Shown here piece after piece: positions 8,398 through 13,133 of a stretch of DNA of 13,133 nucleotides (its first letter is position 1; every line of letters begins with the position of its first letter). Where the stretch lies: contig JWZX01000081.1 of the NCBI GenBank assembly GCA_001275005.1, forward strand, positions 1-13,133, given 5' to 3'. The stretch is from Chrysochromulina tobinii. Its lineage: Eukaryota; Haptophyta; Prymnesiales; Chrysochromulinaceae. Under the pieces are notes generated by a model. It did not search any database. It was not told the DNA's origin and saw only the letters and a program-made list of their open reading frames with translations. Made by a program: the position numbers and the translations under genes.

Positions 8398-8906
8398 GCG
8401 GTGAAATATTAAGAAGAGCCGAATCCACAGTTGGTCTCTGTTCACACACACCAGAGAACATAAGCAAGTTTCCCGGTTAAGTTTCCTGGTGACCGTGTCC
8501 CGCCGCGTGTGCGCACTGTCAGCCGGTCACAAGGTCGTCACAACGCCGTCCCATCTTCTCATGTCGCACGGCCGCCATACTCTTACGCCGACATCCCCTT
8601 CAAATTCCCCCACCGCAATTCAGGGGGTCCTGCCAATGTGTAGGTAGCTTGGTAAGTTACAAGTCTCTCTCACACACAGACTGTCACCAGACTCAAGTGA
8701 CAAGAGCGACGCCCTTGGAGCGACGTGCGCTAGAAACGCCGGTCGCCACCGCCCCCACACAGCGAGCTCAGCGTGTGTCATTGCTTCACAGAACACAGTT
8801 CGTGGACAGGCAGTCGACCGCTAGCAAAGCACAGCTAGCAAAACACCGAGCCCACCGAGCCCAACGAACTGTGAAGCGAGCCGTGCGTTTGACGATTCCG
8901 AGGTTA
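8398..8906 (+). other. Spacer and 5' leader between two plus-strand genes
   Basis: This 509-base interval has no supported gene. A strong donor-like G|GTAAGT lies at 8651-8657, and pyrimidine-rich stretches ending in CACAG follow (for example near 8674, and at 8798), so a 5' UTR intron is possible. Short direct repeats occur at 8820-8865 (CTAGCAAA twice, ACCGAGCCC twice). The frame of the downstream gene is open back to 8649, so an upstream exon could add N-terminal residues. Confidence 0.45.
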
Positions 8907-9749
8907 ATGGCCTCGCCCGTCGAACTAGGCATTCTGAACGCTGTGCTCCACGCAGCAGCAGCTCAGGCGGCTGAGAGAGCCGACAAGATTCAGGAGGTCA
9001 CGTCTGCCGCATTCGATGAGGATTTCGACAAGCGTGACTTGCCAATGCTCATCAGCTTTATGGAAGAGGAAGAAGCCAGGCTTGCCAGCGAAGTAGATGC
9101 ACTCAGACTAAAGCTGGCCAATAGATCCGCCCCGAAGCCCGCGCCCAAGCCCCAACGCCAAGCCGCTGCCTCGGCCCAGGATGCCCATACCTCGGCCCAG
9201 GAGGCTATGATGAAGCAGCTACCGACCGAGCATCTCGCACGGATCCTTGCCGAGCTGCGTGGGCAGACGGCCTCGAGCCAAGTGCCGATGGAGCCGCCGC
9301 CAGCACGGCCATTGTCCCATCGCTCGCTGCCACCCTCGATCTCTCTGGCCCCGGGAGAGACGACCACGCTGGTCGACATCCTGGCGATGATGCGCGAGAT
9401 GCCCACACCGGCCCTCGCCGAGTTCTTGACGACGCTTCGTGGCGTCAGCCGCGGAGGCGGCTCGCGGCTCGAGCTCACGAATACAGAGGTTCCGCAGCCG
9501 CACGTGCCCATGGCCGTGCCGCCGCCGCCATCGCCTTCGGTCCTGCAGTCGGGCCGCGCACAGCTGCTCCGAGCGATCCTGCTCAACTTCTTCACTAAGC
9601 ATCAGCCCTCCGCGCTGCACACGGTCGAACAGCTCTGTGGGCTCGTGGTGGGCGATGGCGCCATCTGGACAGAGGGGGAGCTCTTCCAGAAGCTCGAAGC
9701 GCGCTACGGCGTGCGCGTGGACATCGACCCGCACGGACACGACGGTTAG
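8907..9749 (+). CDS. Unrecognised protein with duplicated PT..LA..L..LRG motif
   Basis: A 280-residue protein from the first ATG in frame (8907). I do not recognise the family as a whole. Residues 1-72 are helical and acidic (PMLISFMEEEEARLASEVDALRLKL), a likely coiled coil. A 20-residue motif occurs twice, exactly 60 residues apart: MMKQLPTEHLARILAELRGQ (101-120) and MMREMPTPALAEFLTTLRGV (161-180); each could form a helical hairpin, loosely like the LP..L..V...I segment of NET domains. The C terminus (about 225-268) has LLNFFTKHQPS...ELFQKLEARYG, resembling a short FYxKhNP...LfxkLexKYG block that I recall from varied protist proteins. Pro-rich linkers separate the parts. The architecture suggests an adaptor or scaffold with no catalytic residues. 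Only 101 bases separate it from the next gene. Confidence 0.7.
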   Translation: MASPVELGILNAVLHAAAAQAAERADKIQEVTSAAFDEDFDKRDLPMLISFMEEEEARLASEVDALRLKLANRSAPKPAPKPQRQAAASAQDAHTSAQEAMMKQLPTEHLARILAELRGQTASSQVPMEPPPARPLSHRSLPPSISLAPGETTTLVDILAMMREMPTPALAEFLTTLRGVSRGGGSRLELTNTEVPQPHVPMAVPPPPSPSVLQSGRAQLLRAILLNFFTKHQPSALHTVEQLCGLVVGDGAIWTEGELFQKLEARYGVRVDIDPHGHDG

Positions 9750-9806
9750 CTGAGGCTGTGTTCATCCAGGTTGCACCGAGCTTCGCAGCTGCTTGTTTCT
9801 GCGAGT

Positions 9807-9834
9807 GTCGTGTCGTCAAGGGTCGTGTCGTCAA
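9807..9834 (+). repeat. Short direct repeat, period 15
   Basis: Two exact copies of GTCGTGTCGTCAA (9807-9819 and 9822-9834) just upstream of the phosphatase ATG, probably in its 5' UTR or promoter. Confidence 0.85.
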
Positions 9835-9850
9835 AGCCGAAGCGCACAAA

Positions 9851-10654
9851 ATGTCTCTTATCAGCACTATTCACAGATATTTGCGGCCGAAACCGCCCAT
9901 TCACATTTACATGCGCCTCGAGCTGCTCGCGTGGCTTCTCGGCGTCGCATCCGCAACAACAGTGACCTTTCGATACACGGCATCTCCAAGAATGTCTGCT
10001 GCTACTCCCGAGAGCGTCTCGATCCATCCAAAGCTCCTCGTCTTTGACCTCGACGCGTGCCTCTGGGACAAGGAGATGTTTGAGATGGAGGCGATTCCGA
10101 CGGAGTCGGACGCAGTGCTTGGCGATCTGAACGGCCGTGGCACAGGATGCGTGGGCGTCATGTCGGCCCGTGATAAGATCTCATTGCATCGGGGTGCACT
10201 GCTGGCCCTGCAAGAGCACGCGGACGGCCGCTATCCAGGCATGCGAGTCGCGCTGGCGAGCAGTGCAAATACGCCGTTTGCAGAGCGCGTCGGGCGCAAG
10301 GCACTCGCGATGCTCGAGGTTCTTCCCGGTTTGACGGTGTGGGATCTTCTCATGCGGGACTGGGGTGGCGTCGACGTCAACCAAATCGGGCGGCAGCCTC
10401 CGCTCTCGCCAAATAAGGCTGAGACTCACTTCCCTCGGCTGCGGGAGGCGACGGGCATCGGCTTTGACCAGATGCTCTTCTTCGACGACTGCAACTGGTC
10501 CGACCACTGCGCCATGGTGGCGAACCAGTGCAAGGAGGCGAGTGGGCTCGGCGTCGTCACGCTCCGCACGCCCCGCGGTCTCGGTGTGGACGAGTGGCGC
10601 GCAGGCCTCGAGGCATGGCGTGTCGAGAGACGCATAGCAGGCGTCGAGCCCTAG
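9851..10654 (+). CDS. HAD-superfamily phosphatase, MDP-1 type
   Basis: A 267-residue protein with the four HAD motifs in order. Motif I is LLVFDLDACLW (62-72), with the nucleophile Asp 66 and acid/base Asp 68. Motif II is VALASSAN (133-140), with Ser 137 or 138. Motif III is Lys 189 in LSPNKAE. Motif IV is MLFFDDCNWSDHC (208-220), with Asp 212 and 213 for Mg2+. The Trp after motif I and the spacing match magnesium-dependent phosphatase-1 (acid phosphatase PF12689 group), which acts on phosphotyrosine or sugar phosphates. The family is usually about 170-220 residues, so the first 45-50 residues here are extra: MRLELLAWLLGVASATT (21-37) resembles a signal or plastid-targeting segment. Possible starts are 9851 (good A at -3), 9911 and 9992; a start at 9992 would give a cytosolic 220-residue form. 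Confidence 0.85.
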   Translation: MSLISTIHRYLRPKPPIHIYMRLELLAWLLGVASATTVTFRYTASPRMSAATPESVSIHPKLLVFDLDACLWDKEMFEMEAIPTESDAVLGDLNGRGTGCVGVMSARDKISLHRGALLALQEHADGRYPGMRVALASSANTPFAERVGRKALAMLEVLPGLTVWDLLMRDWGGVDVNQIGRQPPLSPNKAETHFPRLREATGIGFDQMLFFDDCNWSDHCAMVANQCKEASGLGVVTLRTPRGLGVDEWRAGLEAWRVERRIAGVEP

Positions 10655-10905
10655 GCATTCGGGCGCCCTTTTCGTCGAGGGCAAATCATAATAAGTGTCT
10701 GACTGGGGGCGCCGACCCGAGTCGATAGCCGCATAGATGGGTCTATGGGGATACATTCCTATACCCCCTTATTTGTTATTACGTTACGAATGATGGTGCC
10801 GGCCGGCGCTCCCTCGGCCCTCGCCCGGTCGGGTTGGCGCGGCCGCGGCGCGGGCTCGGCCCGGCTCGCGATCGGCAATCTCGTTATGCCCTGGCCCCAG
10901 GGCTC
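10655..10905 (+). other. Spacer between phosphatase gene and heptamer array
   Basis: No gene is supported. It has an AT-rich patch (10685-10695) that might serve 3' end formation. At 10766-10798 the minus strand encodes TIIRNVITNKG, matching a peptide in the minus-strand ORF on the far side of the array. The rest is GC-rich and featureless. Confidence 0.5.
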
Positions 10906-11325
10906 CGCAATACGCAATACGCAATACGCAATACGCAATACGCAATACGCAATACGCAATACGCAATACGCAATACGCAATACGCAATACCCAATACGCA
11001 ATACCCAATACGCAATACCCAATACGCAATACGCAATACGCAATACGCAATACGCAATACGCAATACGCAATACGCAATACGCAATACGCATGCAATACG
11101 CAAAACGCAAAACGCAAAACGGGTCAAAGTGGGCTGGCCCGTACGCACTACGCAATACGCAATACGCAATGCGGGTCAAAGTGGGTTGGTAAATACGCAA
11201 TACGCAATACGCAATACGCAATGCTGCTCAAAGCGGGTACCGTGGTACGCAATACGCAATACGCAATACGCAAACCGCAAAAAGTCAACGGTACGCAATA
11301 CGCAATACGCAATACGCAAACAGAC
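10906..11325 (+). repeat. Heptamer satellite, unit AATACGC
   Basis: A near-perfect block of about 26 copies of a 7-base unit runs from 10906 to about 11092. Variants are ordered: AATACCC alternates with AATACGC at 10985-11016, giving a 14-base dimer, and three CAAAACG units follow at 11100-11120. From 11121 to 11325 short heptamer runs are broken by unique-looking linkers. As 7 is not a multiple of 3, all three plus frames read the same heptapeptide (QYAIRNT) and all minus frames read VLRIAYC without stops, so ORFs across it are artefacts. Confidence 0.95.
11121..11290 (+). repeat. 52-bp higher-order repeat: linker plus heptamers
   Basis: The linker GGGTCAAAGTGGG(C/T)TGG at 11121 recurs at 11173 and, more diverged, at 11225 (TCAAAGCGGG). 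The TCAAAG core is at 11124, 11176 and 11228, exactly 52 apart; a fourth, weaker TCAAC lies at 11285. Between linkers are three to four heptamers. This is a second level of tandem duplication over the heptamer array. Confidence 0.8.
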
Positions 11326-11802
11326 GTGGCAGGGTGATAACTCGTTGACCTGGCAGGCATACAACTTCGCGTGCAAGAAATACGTCTTGACAGCTGCGCA
11401 CATGTTCTTGCACACTTGATACAATGCCATTATGACCAAGTTGAGCTCGTCAAAGCCAAGGACATTGGTAATGTCAGGCGCTGCCGCCGCCTGCATGTCA
11501 CCCGGTGCCGCGATCGTTCTCCGCGGCGTCTGGCGGGCGGGCGAGTCGACCGGGCGGTTTGTAACGCTAGCCTTCGCTGCCGCCTCAGCTGCCCTGGTGG
11601 TCATCTCCTGGGCCGCGCGCTCCTCCTCCTCCAGCTGACCCCGCCCGGCCTTGGCGATTTCTTCGGCCTTGTGACTTTTTGCCGCCGTCGGCTTGATGGC
11701 TTTCTTCGTGGCTCCCTTGCCAGTCACAACGTATCGAATGATGGTGGGCGGCCTTTCGGGCGAGAACACGCTCTGGCCGAAGACCACCTGACGCGGAAAC
11801 AT
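11176..11802 (-). CDS. Hypothetical protein within an inverted-repeat-bounded segment
   Basis: ATG at 11802-11800 opens a 208-residue frame. I do not recognise it. Residues 10-35 contain SPERPPTIIRYVVTGKG, then a Lys/Ala/Glu-rich helical stretch (36-80, with LEEEERAAQE), a Pro/Arg linker, and GFDELNLVIMALYQVCKN (116-133). The last 45 residues or so are read through the heptamer array (VLRIAYC repeats), so the true C terminus is probably earlier or spliced; GTGTGC after ..TATCAA (residues 129-130) is a possible donor. The frame is also open upstream of the ATG to 11898. The TIIR-x-V-x-T-x-KG pattern reappears beyond the array at 10766-10798, which supports past coding selection. It could be a remnant of the same mobile or decayed unit as the neighbouring C48 fragment, which reads in the same direction. 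Confidence 0.4.
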   Translation of the reverse strand: MFPRQVVFGQSVFSPERPPTIIRYVVTGKGATKKAIKPTAAKSHKAEEIAKAGRGQLEEEERAAQEMTTRAAEAAAKASVTNRPVDSPARQTPRRTIAAPGDMQAAAAPDITNVLGFDELNLVIMALYQVCKNMCAAVKTYFLHAKLYACQVNELSPCHVCLRIAYCVLRTVDFLRFAYCVLRIAYHGTRFEQHCVLRIAYCVFTNPL

Positions 11803-11911
11803 TCTGGAAACGCGCGTGCACAAGAAAAGCTGGTGGCGAGGGCGCGGAAGAACGCAAAAATTAAATGGTTTTTGTTTATCTCCCTTTTCCCAGGTCAACT
11901 AGTTATCACCC
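11332..11911. mobile_element. 580-bp segment bounded by 22-bp inverted repeats
   Basis: The left end (11332-11353) begins GGGTGATAACT and the right end (11890-11911) is its reverse complement with one mismatch in 22. The outermost bases GGGTGATAAC face outward, as in terminal inverted repeats. No clear target-site duplication flanks it. The right repeat coincides with the stop of the C48 fragment (GGG TGA TAA), and the left repeat abuts the satellite. It may be a small non-autonomous element or the result of a local inversion or duplication; the inverted repeat is certain, the element is not. Confidence 0.4.
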
Positions 11912-12464
11912 GAGCAGGGTGATGCACAGGAAGACACCGCACGAGTTGCCGTCCATCTGCTGCGCCACGCCAGACATTGGCGATTCAAATAACACCAAGC
12001 GTCAACTCCTGTAAGCTCCTCGATGCCCTGGAGCAGAATGCGGCCGTGCTCCGTCTTTGTATGACCCGTGGAATCATATAGATTTCGACCCGCTGGAACT
12101 TGAACATGACGCGCATCAGCGCCCAGTGCCAGTCCTTGAGGTTGAAGTTGACAAAGAGCTCCTCAGCGCCTGCAAGAACACTGGCCGCTCGGTCGCGCAG
12201 AAAGTTAGTGCGCATCACAAGTTCGTGCTCATCACAAGCCATCTCGCCGAGATTGCCGTCCACCGAGTGGAACCCCAGCGTGCCTGTCTTGTCGAGCGAG
12301 CGCGAATGCACACCCGGGAGGAAGACACGCAGTGCCCCAGGTTTGGCGGTCGCCAACGGCGGAATGAGCTTGGACAAGTAAGCGTCCACTGTGAAGTTGG
12401 TGAGCCATCCACTCGAATTCCAGATTGAGCCATTCGTGCTGAGGACACGCCGAATGTCGTTGGA
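11906..12464 (-). pseudogene. Ulp1-like C48 cysteine peptidase, frame-broken
   Basis: Read right to left, the first frame carries SIWNSSGWLTNFTVDAYL (the WL..F.V..YL start of Ulp1/SENP domains), a variable middle, then ELFVNFNLKDWHWAL with the catalytic His codon at 12128-12126. The family then expects a hydrophobic strand ending in Tyr-Asp-Ser. Here VEIY continues wrongly in frame 1, but YDSTGHTKTEHG is in the next frame (Asp codon 12075-12073), implying one missing base near 12078. A second one-base shift near 11996 moves to the frame with QQMDGNSCGVFLC, holding the catalytic Gln and Cys (Cys codon 11941-11939), ending at TGA 11908-11906. All catalytic residues are present but spread over three frames. 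Known family role: removing SUMO or related modifiers; such domains are also common in transposons. Decay is the simplest reading; assembly indels are the alternative. Confidence 0.75.
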
Positions 12465-12528
12465 CTACCTTAAAATTCAGTACGGACTGCTCGATTTCCT
12501 TCCAGTTACAGTGTGGGGGGGCAAGTTT

Positions 12529-12581
12529 TACTTTCAGTGTCAGTGAAATTCAGTGCTGGCCGCTGGCCTGCACTGAAAGTA
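12529..12581. repeat. 11-bp inverted repeat inside the insertion
   Basis: TACTTTCAGTG (12529-12539) and CACTGAAAGTA (12571-12581) are exact reverse complements, separated by 31 bases that contain two more CAGTG motifs. It could form a stem-loop. Confidence 0.85.
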
Positions 12582-12586
12582 GCAGT

Positions 12587-12605
12587 GCGGGCGCTCTGCG
12601 CCCGC
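12587..12605. repeat. GC hairpin inside the insertion
   Basis: GCGGGCGC-tct-GCGCCCGC, a perfect 8-bp stem with a three-base loop, five bases after the preceding inverted repeat. Confidence 0.85.
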
Positions 12606-12658
12606 TGAGACGTCAGCATTCAGTGTCCACTTTCACTGTTTGAAGTGTGGATGTCGTT

Positions 12659-12930
12659 CTTGTCATTGAAAAGCAGGCCGTCCTGATGCGCATAGAACTC
12701 GAGGTCCTTTCCCCACGATTCGATTACGATTCGATCAAGCGATTGTCACTCTCAACATCAGGAATCAACGTGGCATTACATGCGAGCTTCATTTGAAGCC
12801 GGTGTGGTGCCACGTACATCGCCTTGCACTTGCCGCCCACCTGTTGAGCGATGCGAAGCTGCCCGACATCCAGGCTGACATCAAGGTGTGGCGCCGCCAC
12901 ATCGCGGCCACCGTCGGTTCTGTCACACAC
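12659..12930 (-). pseudogene. Upstream fragment of the C48-containing gene
   Basis: Read right to left from 12930, the frame encodes LDVSLDVGQLRIAQQVGG, then KAMYVAPHRLQMKLACNATL and IPDVESDNRLIES, stopping at TAA (12726-12724). An 11-base tandem duplication creates that stop; without it the frame goes on as WGKDLEFYAHQDGLLFNDKND and enters the C48 frame across the 189-bp insertion. I do not recognise this upstream region as a named domain. A competing open frame overlaps it (IMQCVTEPTVAAMWRRHTL), so the true frame before about 12880 is uncertain. Confidence 0.5.
12715..12736. repeat. 11-bp tandem duplication that breaks the frame
   Basis: ACGATTCGATT (12715-12725) is followed directly by ACGATTCGATC (12726-12736). 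On the minus strand the extra copy shifts the frame and introduces TAA. Confidence 0.85.
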
Positions 12931-12931
12931 T

Positions 12932-12963
12932 GCATGATGAAGACGTCGGCATGATGAAGACGT
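12932..12963. repeat. 15-bp direct repeat, period 17
   Basis: GCATGATGAAGACGT occurs exactly at 12932-12946 and 12949-12963. The 17-base period is not a multiple of three, so it also breaks any minus-strand frame passing through. Confidence 0.9.
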
Positions 12964-13133
12964 AATCTTGGAATGGGAGCAGCAGCGTCAAAACGGATCC
13001 GTCGGTGATGAGAGTCAGGGAACACGTCGACTGTACGTGCGTTTGTGATGGGAACTGTTTTGTGATCTCTGTACTGTCTCACAGTCTGTCATGCTCTCTC
13101 GTCTCTGTGCGAACACTACAATGCAGTGCGCAA
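12964..13133 (-). other. Window end, probable further decayed coding
   Basis: The minus strand from about 13074 reads TEITKQFPSQTHVQS and LITDGSVLTLLLPFQDYVFIM before meeting the 17-base duplication. It has a protein-like composition but no family match. It may be the 5' part of the C48-containing gene; evidence is thin. Confidence 0.25.

Larger units (their letters stand above)
12462..12650. mobile_element. 189-bp insertion flanked by 8-bp direct repeat
   Basis: ATGTCGTT occurs at 12454-12461 and 12651-12658. Removing the 189 bases plus one copy (197 nt) joins the upstream fragment ..GLLFNDKNDI to ..RRVLSTNGSIW of the C48 frame with no shift. The inserted DNA has stops in the host frame, a G7 run, several CAGTG/CACTG motifs and two inverted repeats. 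The ends show no strong terminal inverted repeat. An 8-bp target duplication fits hAT-like elements. The alternative is an atypical intron: the duplicated bases also allow AT-AC ends, but no GT-AG. Confidence 0.6.

Noticed and set aside
10906-11092. Telomeric repeat
   Set aside because: AATACGC is not a G-rich telomere motif; variants are internal, and genes or gene fragments lie on both sides.
11121-11290. CRISPR-like array (regular 52-bp spacing)
   Set aside because: The spacers are heptamer repeats, not unique sequences; the repeats are degenerate and the genome is eukaryotic.
10745-11419. 224-residue plus-strand ORF and several similar ORFs on both strands over the AATACGC array
   Set aside because: The heptamer gives stop-free reading in all six frames; the peptides are QYAIRNT or VLRIAYC repeats with no independent coding signal.
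11985-12389. Intact 134-residue single-frame protein
   Set aside because: It begins at GTG, starts inside the C48 WL..F.V motif, and loses the Asp and Cys motifs, which continue in other frames; better read as a broken C48 gene.

Overview
The window looks like nuclear DNA from a flagellated, GC-rich unicellular eukaryote. A haptophyte-type alga is my best guess; this rests on overall character (high GC, tandem repeats inside genes and introns, long low-complexity Ala/Gly/Ser tracts, compact genes, an algal-type polyol/sugar transporter and a ciliary protein), not on a diagnostic marker. Eukaryotic origin is firmer: two GT-AG introns can be placed to the base because they join two halves of recognisable proteins, and the protein families are eukaryotic (F-box/kelch, OTU peptidase, ciliary CFAP141, Ulp1-like C48 peptidase). 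I found no tRNA, rRNA or CRISPR.

Layout: 243-1960 (+) is an MFS sugar/polyol transporter split by one intron filled with a 10-bp minisatellite. 2208-3830 (+) is a GDP-fucose-transferase-like glycosyltransferase with a poly-Gly tail. 4231-5632 (+) is an F-box/kelch protein with one intron. 6042-6377 (-) is a small coiled-coil protein resembling the ciliary microtubule inner protein CFAP141, convergent with the kelch gene and divergent from 6652-8397 (+), an OTU-domain peptidase with Cys-rich motifs and a poly-Ala tract. 8907-9749 (+) is an unrecognised protein with a duplicated 20-residue motif. 9851-10654 (+) is a HAD phosphatase of the MDP-1 type with a possible N-terminal targeting segment. 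These look like unrelated housekeeping or regulatory genes, closely packed; I see no pathway linking them.

From about 10.66 kb the character changes to a repeat and decayed-element zone. A heptamer array (AATACGC) with a 52-bp higher-order period runs 10906-11325. It is followed by a 580-bp segment bounded by 22-bp inverted repeats that carries a minus-strand ORF. Next is a broken minus-strand gene for an Ulp1-like C48 cysteine peptidase (11906-12464) and its upstream fragment (12659-12930). That broken gene carries a 189-bp insertion flanked by an 8-bp direct repeat, two short tandem duplications and two one-base frame breaks.

The most interesting signals are: (a) both resolvable introns are phase 0, sit at AG|GTG, and have near-duplicate sequence at their two ends, as expected if introns arise by duplication of an AGGT-containing exon segment; (b) the decayed C48 gene, where removing one 189-bp insertion plus one target copy restores a continuous reading frame; (c) a short conserved peptide pattern (TIIR-x-V-x-T-x-KG) encoded on the minus strand on both sides of the heptamer array.
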